Source: Apium graveolens
Taxonomy: Eukaryota > Streptophyta > Magnoliopsida > Apiales > Apiaceae
Direction: 5' to 3'
Assembly (NCBI RefSeq): GCF_009905375.1
Contig: NC_133647.1
Location: 81,913,742-81,977,741 of the forward strand
DNA: 64,000 nucleotides
The notes under the pieces are model-generated. The model was not told the DNA's origin. It searched no databases and saw only the letters and a program-made list of their open reading frames with translations. Each line of letters starts with the position of its first letter. Position 1 is the stretch's first letter. This document shows, piece after piece, positions 1 through 11,100 of this stretch. The translations under genes and the position numbers were made by a program.

Positions 1-212
1 AGTTATCATCTTTTAGGTCTCACTATTATGATCTCATCATAATCCATAAAAAGCTTTACTCTAAACTATGGTATATCTTATTTAAACACTTAAATAGATA
101 AAGCCCGTAATAAAAACAAAACAAGTCTTTTATCAATGAAATCAAAACAGATTACACAGGAAGTTATTCCTAAATCCTAATACATGATTGGACTTAGGAC
201 ATATTCCTTTCA
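1..212 (-). repeat. Element 1 3' LTR, partial (start of U3)
   Basis: Matches 6284-6495 at 211 of 212 positions by eye. Ends in ...CCTTTCA, the complement of an LTR start TGAAAGG. The remainder lies left of the window. Confidence 0.92.
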
Positions 213-226
213 ATCTCCCACTTGTA
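213..226 (-). other. Element 1 polypurine tract
   Basis: On the minus strand the sequence ACAAGTGGGAGAT lies directly against the LTR start, the usual copia plus-strand priming site. Confidence 0.75.
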
Positions 227-719
227 CTAAAGCCAATCACTCTGGTATCTAATACCCATCTCATCTTTATGACGATCAAAGTGACTTTCAAAAAGTAGCA
301 TTATGAGTGGGTCTTCTATGTTGTTATGTGTGTCAACTCTAATTCAATACAATACAAGAAATGTTACCGCGCTCCCACTAACCCTTTTGTAGACGCATGG
401 TTCATCTTCGTTTTTGATAAAATCAAACTCTTTGATTGTCTCATCAAAACGAATGTTCCATCTTTCGAGAAGCTTGCTTTAAACCACATATGGTTCGCAG
501 CAGCTTACACACTAGGTTTTCATTTCTCTTGGAAAGAAAAACATCTGGCTATTTGCCAGATCTCATAGTCGTAGTAAGCAGCAATCGCAAGCAAAATCTG
601 AACTGATTATAACAGGGCTACAGGTAAAAGGTTTCATCAAAGTCAATCCATTGCCTTTGTTTGAATCCTTTTGCCACAAGCCTGGCCTTATAGATCTCCA
701 CCTGGCCATCTGCTATAAT
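227..719 (-). pseudogene. Element 1 reverse transcriptase remnant with internal deletions
   Basis: On the minus strand, near 720-640, a reverse-transcriptase N-terminal stretch is readable (KARLVAKGF, then DFDETF). After a gap a GLKQASR-like fragment appears, where the copia family has GLKQAxRxW. The catalytic YVDD box and the whole RNase H domain cannot be found before the polypurine tract, so roughly 400-450 codons of a normal copia pol are missing. Several stops are present. This is a decayed, internally deleted 3' end of pol. Confidence 0.7.
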
Positions 720-1800
720 CTATCTTTTGTATACCGTATACATAGATTCCATTCTGGATTTCATGGCACTATGCCATTTCTCTGAGTCAACACTACTCAT
801 AGCCTCATTATAGGTTACAGGGTCGTCATCATCAATGATCGACAACTCATTGTCATTCTCAATGACAAGGCCATAATACCTCTCAGGTTGGCGAGACACT
901 CTCCCTGATCTATGAATGGACTGTTCCACAAAAGATTGTTCAGTCAGAACAGGTGTTTCCACTCGATCTGTAGTAGTTTGTGCTTCTTGAACTTCATCAA
1001 GTTCAATTTTTCTCCCACTGTTTCCTTCAAGGATAAACTCCTTTTCCAAGAAGGTAGCATGTCTGGAGCCAAACACCCGATGATCGGTGTAAAAGTAATA
1101 CCCTAAAGTCTCTTTAGGATATCCCACAAAACTACATTTTACGGATCGATATTCCAGCTTATCTGGGTCAACTTACTTGACATAAGCTGGACATCCCCAA
1201 ATCTTAACGTGTTTAAGACTCGGTTTCCTTTCTTTCCATATCTCATACGGAGTTTGAGGAACAGATTTGGAAGGCACCTTATTCAGTAAATATGCTGAGG
1301 TTTCCAATGCATAACCCTATAGGAATACTGGAAGATTTACATAGCTCATCATGGACCGAACTATGTCTAACAAAGTTTGATTTCTCCTTTCAGATACCAA
1401 TCTGGAGGAGTCCACTGGGAGACTATACCATTTACTTTGAGATAATCTAGAAACACTCCATTAAAGTATTCACCACCTCGATCTAATCGAAGAATTATAA
1501 TACTATGTTTGGTTTGTTTCTCCACTTCATACTTATACTCTTTGAACTTTTCAAAGGCTTCAGACTTGTGTTTCATCAAACACATATCCGAATCTAGATC
1601 TATCATCTATGAAAGTAATGAAGTATGAAAATCCACCCATGGCTTGCTTAGACATTGGTCCACATACATCTGTGTGTACCATTCCTAGCAAATTTGCAGT
1701 CCTCTATCCATGTCTACTAAATGGAGACTGCAGTGCCACAATAAAGTGAGATTTTCATCATCCCTTTTCTTTTATTAGTTTATTCAATCTGAAGTAAATT
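720..1800 (-). pseudogene. Element 1 integrase, degenerate
   Basis: Minus-strand pieces read as copia integrase. The DVCGPM region carrying the first catalytic Asp is near 1655-1630, and LRLDRGGEYF with the second Asp is near 1500-1465. The region that should hold the catalytic Glu (normally GxPQxNGxxER) reads out of frame after SQWTPP. An open stretch at 720-1127 covers the integrase C-terminus and the acidic linker to reverse transcriptase (VGYPKETLGYYF, then SGRVSRQPERYYG). Frameshifts and stops separate the pieces, so no functional integrase is made. Confidence 0.75.
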
Positions 1801-1957
1801 ATGTCACATATATATAGACCATTATTTAAAGTACCACGTCCATAAAGAATATTATCTCTAAGAATAGAACATTCATTATTCTCAATAATAAATGAAAAAT
1901 CCAGCCAAGTCTAACATGGGAATAATATTCCTCACAATCGAGGGAACAAAATAACAA

Positions 1958-3022
1958 TTATTTAAAAATAATAGTCCTGCCCGTAGGCATATGTAAGTGA
2001 AATGATTCTACATCTTCAGCAGCAACTCTTGCTCCATTTTCCATCAGTAGAATCACCTCCTCTTCCTCAAGAATCATACTTCTCCTTGGTCCCTGCAACA
2101 AATTGCAGATATGAGAACCACAGGCGGTATCTAATACCCAAGTAGAAATTTGATTTAATGACATATTCACTTCTATCATGAACATACCTGAATCAGAAGC
2201 GGTAGTCTCACTACCCTTCTTCTTCTTCAATTCTGCAAGGTAAACCTTGCAGTTCCTCTTCCAGTGCCCCACCTTGTTACAGTGAAAGCAAACAACTTTG
2301 CTCTTGGGGTCTTCAGCTTTTGGTGGAACCGGCATTTTCTCACCTACTTTCTTCTTCTTGGAAGGGTTCCTCTTCCTTTTATTAGGATTGGAACCTTCAC
2401 CAATTAGAAGAACATAACTCTTCTTAGGGGGGAAATTCGATTCCGCAGTCTTCAACATGTTGTGGAGTTCAGGCAAGCTGACATCCAACTTATTCATGTG
2501 AAAGTTCACAACAAACTGCGAGAACGAACTCGGAAGTGATTGCAAGACCAAGTCTTGGCTCAGCTCCCCATCCATGGCAAAACCAAGTTGTCCAAGACGT
2601 TCAATCAAATTGATCATCTTAAGTACATGGTCATTCACAGATGATCCCTCAGACATCCTACAACTGAACAACTCCTTCGATATCTCATATCGAGCTGTCC
2701 TCACCGCCACATCATACAACTCTTGTAGATGCATGAGGATAGTGTGAGCATCCATATGCTCATGTTGCTTCTGTAGCTCAATGTTCATGGAAGCTAGCAT
2801 GATGCATTGAGCAACATTTGCATCATCTATCCACCTACAATACACAACATATTCATCATTATGTGCATCACTAGCAGGTTCAGTAGGCTTAGGTGAGTCA
2901 ATCACGTATTCCAGCTTCTCAATCCTGAGAACAATTCTCAAGTTTCGAAGCCAGTCAGCATAATTAGGACCAGTCAATTTGTGAGCATCCAGTATGCTCC
3001 TGAGTGATAGTGCAGAAGACAT
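1958..3022 (-). CDS. gag: Element 1 Gag with start of protease
   Basis: Ty1/copia Gag. The N-terminus carries the family signature LTGPNYADWLRNLRIVL (residues about 17-33 from the chosen Met), followed by the helical UBN2-type capsid region. A basic stretch leads to a zinc knuckle CFHCNKVGHWKRNC (CX2CX4HX4C) that binds genomic RNA. The frame then runs into the protease start, WVLDTACGSHIC, where DTA replaces the usual D-S/T-G, and ends soon after. I chose the Met at 3022 (MSSALSL) over the upstream Met at 3055, because family Gags begin a few residues before the LTGPNY motif. It is open over its Gag length and could supply capsid, but the fused protease is truncated. Confidence 0.85.
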   Translation of the reverse strand: MSSALSLRSILDAHKLTGPNYADWLRNLRIVLRIEKLEYVIDSPKPTEPASDAHNDEYVVYCRWIDDANVAQCIMLASMNIELQKQHEHMDAHTILMHLQELYDVAVRTARYEISKELFSCRMSEGSSVNDHVLKMINLIERLGQLGFAMDGELSQDLVLQSLPSSFSQFVVNFHMNKLDVSLPELHNMLKTAESNFPPKKSYVLLIGEGSNPNKRKRNPSKKKKVGEKMPVPPKAEDPKSKVVCFHCNKVGHWKRNCKVYLAELKKKKGSETTASDSGMFMIEVNMSLNQISTWVLDTACGSHICNLLQGPRRSMILEEEEVILLMENGARVAAEDVESFHLHMPTGRTIIFK

Positions 3023-3225
3023 AATGTATATTGTAAATCTGTAAATGATAAACACATAACAACACTTAGCAAATATTCGATTTCATTTTAAAACACTATA
3101 TGAATCGGGTCTTTGTTCATAAGTGGCTCCCACTAGTTTATTTAATTTATTCAACCCTCTACGTGAAAAATTAAGCATTCATAATGCTCGTGGGAATAGG
3201 GATCCTACATTCCATTACACAACCC

Positions 3226-3590
3226 CGGCTGTGGCACGAAACGCCATGTAATGTTCAATAGGCAGACAACTCTTGTCAATTACATCTAATGTTATTCCCT
3301 AATCAAACTTTAGCCTCTTGAATAATTGAGTCACGGCTGTGGCACGACAAACTCAATATTCTAAGTCAAGTCTAACCCAACATTCCGTACAATTGAATCA
3401 GTCCCCAAAGGCCCACGGCTGTGGCACGTAACGACCTTTAGATTCTTATTCAATGTACACATCTCTATGTAATAGAAAAGTATTTCTTATTTCGAAATCA
3501 AAGCCCTCGGCTGTGGCACGAAATGACAATAATTCAAAAATAAGAACTACTTTTTTATCATGTTGGAAGGCTGTGACCGACACAAGCCCG
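3226..3590. repeat. Interspersed CGGCTGTGGCACG repeat array in Element 1 leader
   Basis: Exact 13-mers start at 3226, 3334, 3416 and 3508, with a degenerate relative at about 3568 (GGCTGTGACCGACAC). Spacing is 108, 82, 92 and about 60 bases. The intervening sequence is unique, so this is an interspersed array and not a simple tandem repeat. Confidence 0.85.
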
Positions 3591-4288
3591 TTGTGTCATT
3601 GACCAATTACTACTTGATATTATTTAATTTTAGATGGATTATATTACGTTACAATCATAATCATATCATAAAGAGATTCTTCCTTTTAAATTAAATATTT
3701 CAAATCAATAATCAATAATCAGATGATTCCCAGATCGGGTGGAGCATTATCAAGAGGCGTCACTTAATAACCCTTTCTTACAGATAGAAATATGTTGTTG
3801 ACAGAATCATCCTTTCTCTCATATCGAAAATTCATATTCAATTACGTGTTTCACAAACACAAGAATCTCATGATTGCATTCATAATATTGTTATTAAGGT
3901 TATGAAATAATTTCACTATACTAGGTTGTCTAACAAACGCCTTATGTTCATTTAAGTTCACCTAAATCTATCATTGCATGATAAACTAAGCATATATCAC
4001 ATATATAAACATGAATAAACATCAAGGTAGGCATGTTACATCATCTAGCATATTGGTCTAAGCATTATACATCTCTATGTATCACATGAAGCATTTAAAA
4101 GCAATTAAAACAGTTAAAAACAGCTTTAAAACACTTCCGGAAATATAAACAGTTCAAAACTTTTATATAAACTAAAATTGATCACTCCATTAGATCCGTC
4201 TCGGACAAACGAATCCAACGGTATATTGCACGCCTAAAATGGAGTTACGAATCTCCCAGAAAATCAATTTTAATCTTGACAATCGGGC

Positions 4289-4432
4289 TGTAACGCATTA
4301 CAGGAACGCGTTACAAGCCCTGTAACGCATTCCGGTGATGCGTTACAACCCTTTTAAGCCATTAAATGGTGTAACGCATTCCGTGAATGCGCCACAAGGT
4401 GTAACGCATTCACGGAATGCGCGACACCCCTT
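4289..4432. repeat. GTAACGCATT direct and inverted repeats
   Basis: At least six copies of GTAACGCATT or its complement AATGCGTTAC, some with one or two changes, within about 145 bases. Neighbouring opposite copies can form short hairpins. Confidence 0.8.
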
Positions 4433-4868
4433 ATTTTTTTTCTTTTGCAGCAGCCGCCGTTTTCCTCGAAAAATGAGCCTGACATCTGAACGCCGTACCT
4501 GTTCTGTGTCTTCTCCTTCCGTGCATCCATTCAACACAGTAGACTTACAGTAGATACAAACATATATATATATATACTTTACATACTTACAATTTATATA
4601 TATATATATGATTATTTAATTACGAATTTAATTGTAAGAACTTCAAAAATTCATAATAAAAAATCTATACATCATAAAATTATTAAAAAAATACCCAGAC
4701 GATCTACAACACTTGTAGAACCCAGATCAACATTCAAAATTATTCTGAGAAACGATTTCTCATCAGACAAAATTAATCCATAAAATAACTTGTAAAAATC
4801 ATAATTAATTCATACAAGCACATAAAATTCTGAAATTTTTACCACAGATCTATATGCATACAACCTAT

Positions 4869-4880
4869 GCTCTGATACCA
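4869..4880 (-). other. Element 1 primer binding site
   Basis: GCTCTGATACCA is the complement of TGGTATCAGAGC, the site that pairs with the 3' end of initiator methionine tRNA in plant LTR elements. It sits one base from the LTR. Confidence 0.9.
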
Positions 4881-4881
4881 T

Positions 4882-6495
4882 TGTTGGATTTTAAACGCAG
4901 CGGGGGCATGGCAAAACACTTTTACACATATAAAATCCAAATAAAAGCATATAAATCGTGGTAAAAACATAGGAATCGAATCTAACCTTTAAAATAATTC
5001 GGAGACAACGATCAGAGATCCTTAGCAGTTGCTCCTCAAGTGTGAAGCACTCCACCGGTATCCACCAAGAAAACGATGTTAAGGAGGAGGAAGGAGGTGG
5101 AGAGAATTGGGTTTTCCAAACTTTTTGGGTTTTTTGGGGTTCGAATAAAAATAGGGTCTATAATAGTGTATTTATAGGCAAAATTTTTAGCTGAAATTTT
5201 CCCATAAATATTATTATTATTATCCCATTTATTATTCTCATTAATAATTAAAACACCTTTTAATTATTAATCCTTTTTCTAAACACTTTAGAAATAATTC
5301 TCTCTCTTGATTTAATTTCCAAAAATTAAATCCTTAATTAATAATATTAAGAACTTTTCTTAATTAATTTATAATCAATTAAATCTCATTTAATCAATTA
5401 TTAAATTTGCCAATTAATTATTTATTTCCCAAATAAAAAATTATTAGCCATTATTAATTAATTCCTCCACCATTAAATTATTAGCCATTATTAATTAATA
5501 ATAAAACTATTTTATCATTATTTATATAAATTCTCTAATGTATTAAATATGATTAATTAATTAATCACATTTATTCTACATCGTGAGGGATACTTCTCAG
5601 CATATCGCGACTATCCGGATAATACGAATTCACTGCTTAGAATACCAAGAATCTATTCAGTGAATAGTTACAGTACAAAAAACTCCTTTGACCCTACAAT
5701 GTCCCGATTAAATACAAGGCATGGATCTCGTGTCAAGCCTATCTAATTCAATCACTTGCTTACCATTTACTATGCGTAGTTCTATGCAAATTAGAAACTC
5801 CTTTCTAATTTCATTCACTCTGGCCAGAGATTCCTGAACTAGCATAAGTGGATCAGCCTTGAACATTCGCTTCCTTTACTGGAAGGGGTAGATCCTTTAT
5901 TGAACATATACTATCTTCGTGTACAAATTCCTATACCTAGAAGAGCCCTAATAATTGTTCCTGGAGACTAAGAACTAAACCAAAGCATAGTTCAGTGTAC
6001 ACAAGATTACTATGATGACCTCAAGTCTAAGGATACTTGTACAACTGTCACTATGTGAACAACTGCTGACACGTGAGTGAACTCCATCAGTTGTTCAGCT
6101 GCGCGAGTCATGTTCAGTGAACTTATTCTATAATAAGCACCTACATACTAGCTATAGTGTCACCACACAAATGTCTATGAGAACAGACATCCTTCATAAT
6201 GAAGCAAGCATAGTATGTACCGATATTTGCGGATTATTAATTACCAGTTAGTAATCCTATGATCAGGAACTATTTAAGTTTAGAGTTATCATCTTTTAGG
6301 TCTCACTATTATGATCTCATCATAATCCATAAAAAGCTTTACTCTAAACTATGGTATATCTTATTTAAACACTTAAATAGATAAAGCCCGTAATAAAAAC
6401 AAAACAAGTCTTTTATCAATGAAATCAAAACAGATTACACAGAAAGTTATTCCTAAATCCTAATACATGATTGGACTTAGGACATATTCCTTTCA
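4882..6495 (-). repeat. Element 1 5' LTR, complete (1614 bp)
   Basis: Runs TGTTGGATT...CCTTTCA on the plus strand, so it begins TG and ends CA on the element strand too. It abuts the primer binding site. A minus-strand TATA box lies at 5169-5176, giving a U3 of about 1.35 kb. Much of 5200-5580 is AT-rich, with repeated TTAATTAATT words. No gene is visible in it. Confidence 0.9.
5169..5176 (-). promoter_or_regulatory. TATA box of Element 1 LTR
   Basis: Minus strand reads CCTATAAATACAC. Position relative to the LTR ends fits a Pol II start near 5140. Confidence 0.5.
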
Positions 6496-6689
6496 ACCTA
6501 CATGCTTACAACGATTTGCCTTGTACGTGGCTTCAGGGTCGTTTAAAAACTTCCCCTTCTATTTTCTTACCTTCTCCCTATTTTTAGGAACTTTCTGGAA
6601 AATTTCAGGAATTTTCCCATTTTTTCAGGATTTTTTTCACATTTTCTGCAATTTTTCACAAATATTTTCAAATTTTCAGCCCTTTTTCG

Positions 6690-7120
6690 ACCAGGATCCT
6701 AGTCGAAATTTTGACCTGGATCTTAGTCAAATTTTAGGCCAGCTTTCTAATCCTGGTCGAAGGACTTCCACTAGGATCCACGACCTGGATTTCAACCAGG
6801 ATCCTAGTCGAACCTTCGACTTGGATTTTGGTCGAAAACTAGTGTCTTTCTTTGCTTCCTCGCGTTTGGTTTCGACTAGGATCCACGACCTGGATTTCGA
6901 CCAGGATCCTAGTCTAACCTTCGACCTGGATCTTAGTCGAGACTTCTATGCTTATTTGCTTCCTAGTCGTTAGATTTCGACTAGGATTCACGACCTGGGT
7001 TTTGACCAGGATCCTAGTCGATTCTTCGACCTGGATTTTAGTCTAGGTTTCTGCACCCCATTCTTGAAAAATATTGTGCTTGATTCGACCTCGATCCTAG
7101 TCTGTCTTTCGACCTCAATC
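6690..7120 (+). repeat. About 105-bp tandem repeat with internal CCTAGTCGA/TCGACTAGG subrepeats
   Basis: CTAGGATCCACGACCTGG recurs at 6771, 6876 and (with one change) 6981, an exact 105-base period. Each unit also contains CCAGGATCCTAGTC, so direct and inverted copies of the same word alternate. The open frame that crosses it is a by-product of the repeat and has no recognisable domain. Confidence 0.85.
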
Positions 7121-7284
7121 CAGTTCTTATTATACCCGTAATTTTTGGGTGTCTGTCTTTCGATCCTGGATTTTAATTTCTTTGGAATTCCTTGGAATAT
7201 TCTGGAATGTTCCATTTCTGGGCTTTTTTTCTTTGGGCCTTTATCCTTACTGGGCTTTTTGTCCCTTCAACTTCACTTTTTCTC

Positions 7285-7291
7285 CTATATA
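7285..7291 (+). promoter_or_regulatory. TATA box upstream of PF04195-type gene
   Basis: CTATATAAAG followed by a pyrimidine-rich stretch (7318-7360), a usual plant core-promoter arrangement. The inferred start near 7320 precedes a 5' UTR intron. Confidence 0.5.
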
Positions 7292-7431
7292 AAGTAGTGC
7301 GTAGAGTCTACTGCTCCTCACTTTCTCATTTCTAAATTCTCCTTCTTTCTTCTTCTGTTAAGAATCTCAGAGCAATAACAGTAGGTCGGAGTATCTCAAG
7401 CCCCAAAGCCTTTTTAGGAGCATTACTTCAG

Positions 7432-7514
7432 GTAAAACTTCTCCCTTTACTTCTTGTGCTTGTTTTTGCATAGTTTGCATTTTAAAATTGTCTCCTTATG
7501 TGCCTTTTTTTCAG
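7432..7514 (+). other. Probable 5' UTR intron
   Basis: CAG/GTAAAA donor at 7432, a T-rich tract and a TTTTTTTCAG acceptor ending at 7514, giving an 83-base intron, 15 bases before the first ATG of the PF04195-type frame. Confidence 0.5.
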
Positions 7515-7529
7515 ACGCCTGATAAGAAA

Positions 7530-8144
7530 ATGATCGGTTTGGTCAAGATGAATGTGGCCAGAAAGTCCAATTAATTTCCCATTCGGTCAAGGTACACTTC
7601 CTTGATTGATATGATCAACACCCGAGGGGATGAGTACCCGTCAGATGCGCATCTAGACGCATACGACCATATCAGTGCCTTGCGGGATACAAAGGAGCTG
7701 GACAAGTTGAGCGGTTGTTTCAGAATCAAGGATTCTTTCAAGCTAGTTCTTACAGGTCCGGCCGATAGGGCCTGTCAGTGGACGAAAGACGCACTATGCG
7801 TCTATATGGATACTTTAAGGGCAAGTATTAGACTCCTCTTTTACCTATTCATCCCTTTTTTGCTAGCTGATGTGGGCATCAGCCCTTACCAACTCCCTCC
7901 TAACTCTTGGAGGTTGATTTTGTGCTATCTGTCGCAATGCGCAAAGCACAATGTCTCTACCTCTGTTGCTGTTTTTAGAAAGATTTTCCAGTTCAAGAAC
8001 AGTCCTGACAAGAATCCGGGGTGGGTTTCTTTAAACCAGTGCCCAACCGTTCCCCATATAGTGAACGGGAAGTCCTTCTCTGACAACAATTTGGGGTGGA
8101 AGAAAGATTTTATGTTCGTCGTTTGGGAGGGTGGCGATTGGGGC
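7530..8144 (+). pseudogene. Fragment of plant 'putative gypsy type transposon' protein (PF04195-type)
   Basis: From the ATG at 7530 the frame reads 14 codons, meets one TAA at 7572 and continues open in the same frame to 8144. Recognised features are RYTSL shortly after the stop, a leucine-rich core FIPFLLADVGISPYQLPPNS, and FQFKNSP, PGWVSL and FVVWEGGDWG towards the end. This order is that of the PF04195 domain in plant proteins found in or next to gypsy-like elements; molecular function is unknown. The LTR of Element 2 cuts it at 8145 exactly after the WEGGDWG box. The other half is not in the window, because the far side of Element 2 is deleted. Upstream lie a TATA box, a Y-rich leader and a short intron, so it looks like a once-real transcription unit. 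Confidence 0.7.
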
Positions 8145-11100
8145 TGTGGCGCCCTCCAAACCCGGGTCAGAAGTTTGGGGTCCACACACACACACCTTAT
8201 TTATAACCTGCTTATAACAATAATAAAGATAATAATAATATGCAGTGACCCTACTTACCAACTACCACGGATCGCAACAGGTTAAAGTATGCACACAAGC
8301 TAACCACACTTACTTATATTACAAACCGTTCAAATCCCAACTATCCAACTCAGAACTGAGTATTAAACATTATTACAAACTTTTACAAACTTAAATTATT
8401 CCAAAAGAAGCCTACTAGCTTAGCTCAATCAACCTGAACCCCTAGCTCTCGCGCTAGACTGGGGATCCTCGGTACCAACCGGTTCCTTTTTACCTGGAAA
8501 AGAACATAAACAATATTGCACAAATGAGCTAACTAGCTCAGCAAGTCACAATGACAAAACTGAGAATAAGGATCATCAGGTAAATATGGTTATGATATCA
8601 AGTGAACAATGGATTATGTTTTAGAATTGGATATTATATTTTCATTTTAAAAACCAAGGTTAGGCTGCTGATCAGTCGCGCAATAACCCCGAGCAAAGCA
8701 CACAGCACTGCTCTAACAACTGGATCCAAGGCACACATTGGCCTAACTTGACCATTATATGGTCTGACCATGAATCTGGTCCACAATTTTATAAAAACAA
8801 TCCAATTCTACCATAATAACAGAATAAGCAGTAATAAACCATGAACATGATCATTAACAATAATGGATGTTCAATAATAAAAATGGTTCCAATCTGTATA
8901 AGGATCAATATGGCATTTCCAAAGCTTGGCTGTTAGGTAGTAAAAGAATTGGATAACAAAAGAATCAACATTTCAGGGTTCCAAGGATTTGATCTTTCAA
9001 AGCATAAGATACAATGGTTTGAATGTGTAAGCAATTTGGTTCAGTGTTTAATATTTAGTTTGTATGTATTTGTGGAGTAGTATTGTATATTTGGGGTTCG
9101 TATCTGGGTATACAACAATCAATGGTCTAGAAAGAATCAGGTTTACGGCTCAAGATCAATAACTGGAATCAGGATTTTGGGTTCATTGCTTCAAAGCACT
9201 TGCAATGTAAAACAACAATATCAATCACTACAATATCTCGAGAAAGTTCAAAACACTTGCCTGGTACTAGCTTATTACACTACACTTGCTCTCAATCACC
9301 ACTGTCTTACTCCTTGACTATCTGTTTCCCTTTCCTACGCCTTGCCTCTTCTGCTCACATATCATAAGCATCTATCAATATTTAACTCATACAATTCTAT
9401 TCGACACATACTTCTATCTACCCTTCGTTTCACCCAAATCCGAGTAATGGATTGAAAGATACGCAATAAACAAGTAAGTATCGAATATACAGACTGACAG
9501 TCAACCAACAAGTCACATATAACACATAGCACGTCACATAATCAATAATATATCATTTATAAATAAATCTCGGGTCATAAACAAGCTTTCTAGTACTTAA
9601 AATGATTTTTAAAACATTTTTCAGAAATAAAACGGGTCGTGGGATCAATTTTGGAGAAACAAACAAGGTTCGGTTGGCCAATTCGGGCTTCGAAACAATT
9701 TTATAATAATTATCGAGCCTTAAAAATAATTATTTATCGAGCCTTGAAAATAATTTAGAATAATATTTTAAAGCTCGAAACTATTTTTCGGAATTTTTAA
9801 ATCATTTTTAAATAATTAAATCTCATTAAATAATTAATTAAAATCAATTAATAATTAATTAAATCAATTAATCAATTAAATTTCGAATTAATTGATCAAC
9901 TAATCGATTAAAAATTAACTGAAATTAATTAACTAATTAATTCAGGTTTATTTTTGAATTAAAAATAATTTTTGGAATTAAAATAATAATTTTTGGAATT
10001 TTCAGAAGTTAAAAACGAATTTCTATAATAAAATAAATAGGAAATATGAATTTTGAATATTTTTAAAACAGGAATCCTAAATTTGCAAGTTCTGGAAAGT
10101 TCAGGGACTGAACTTCATCGTTTTCAAAACAACAGGGGCTAAAGTGCAATTTTACACCCCCGTCGCCGGAAAACTTCGGGGATGGCCGGAGAATACATTC
10201 CCGGCATCCTCACCCTACCACAAGCTCCACATATGATCTTCAGGCAACCAGGAATTGATTCATGCAATCAAAACACAATAATCATCCCTGTTCTGGCCGG
10301 AAAATGGCCAGGAACATCGCCCGTTTCCGGCGAATATCGGGAATTTTCAAAACACAACTCCCTTCGATTCAGACATCCTCTGTTAACGAGCTATATATCA
10401 ATCGATTGCAAATTACATAAGAAACATAATCCACTATAAATCAACAGCTAATAACCCCAAAATCAAAAAGCCCCAAATTTCAATTGAAAACATTCATACG
10501 GGTTATAAACCCTAATTTTAAAATTCGAGAATTAAACCCACTTTTGAGCATGTTATTGAACTCCAAATCAGACGTATGACATATGAAAATCATCAGGAAA
10601 ACAAGCTCTACAACATGCAAGCATCAAATCATACAAACAATCATCCGAACAAAAATTCATATTTTTAATAAAATTAATTCGAAAATAAATAATTTTTCAG
10701 AAAATAAACCTTGATTTCTGTAGGTGTATGGATCACAGAATCTGGTAAAGCTCTTCAAAACCTTCAGATTGGTTACTCGAGCTTTCCAAACTGAATTCAA
10801 TAACACCTCCAAAAGCTTGTTTGATTCTCGAAAGATTATATGAATATAAGGTTTTTCTCTGGAAAATTATATAATTAACTAACTGCAAATGATTTTAATA
10901 CGAAATAAAATACGGTAAAAGGCTATTTATAATTACGGAAAATTAGTATCCCGTTAGATCATTCCGGATATAAAATGGTACGTTTATTTATAAAGACTGA
11001 TCCAAACAGTATCGGTTTTCGGGATAATTATCCAATTCAGTACAATTTGTACTGCGGTCTTGGTCTCAGCGCCTGGTTACACGTACTACGAGCTGATAAT

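Larger units (their letters stand above)
3023..4868 (-). other. Element 1 leader, non-coding, with two families of short repeats
   Basis: About 1.8 kb between the primer binding site and gag with no convincing ORF. Near gag it holds four exact copies of CGGCTGTGGCACG on the plus strand (3226, 3334, 3416, 3508) and a decayed fifth near 3568. At 4289-4430 it holds repeats of GTAACGCATT in both orientations. An (AT)n tract lies at 4562-4608. Confidence 0.7.
1..6495 (-). mobile_element. Element 1: Ty1/copia LTR retrotransposon, left LTR cut by window edge
   Basis: Bases 1-212 repeat at 6284-6495 with one visible mismatch, so they are the inner ends of two LTRs. The domain order on the minus strand (gag, protease start, integrase, reverse transcriptase remnant) is that of Ty1/copia. 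The near-identity of the LTRs implies a recent insertion, yet the polyprotein is broken and most of reverse transcriptase and all of RNase H are gone, so this copy must have moved with proteins supplied by a relative. Sequence outside the right LTR begins accta; the other target-site copy lies off the window. The 1.6-kb LTR would fit an Angela/Tork-type lineage, with low confidence. Confidence 0.9.

Noticed and set aside
3226..3590. Regularly spaced repeat resembling a CRISPR array
   Set aside because: Repeats are 13 bases with uneven 60-108 base spacing in a plant retrotransposon leader; no Cas genes and a eukaryotic context.
4562..4608. (AT)n tracts at 4562-4608, 23300-23320 and 24763-24792
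   Set aside because: Ordinary microsatellite tracts in AT-rich non-coding DNA; no sign of function.
4869..4880. tRNA-like sequence at the primer sites (4869, 22710, 43517)
   Set aside because: Only the 12-base complement of a tRNA 3' end is present; these are primer binding sites, not tRNA genes.
6467..6973. 168-codon frame with repeated DLDxxQDPSR-like units
   Set aside because: Produced by translating the 105-bp tandem repeat; it begins inside the Element 1 LTR and has no recognisable protein family.
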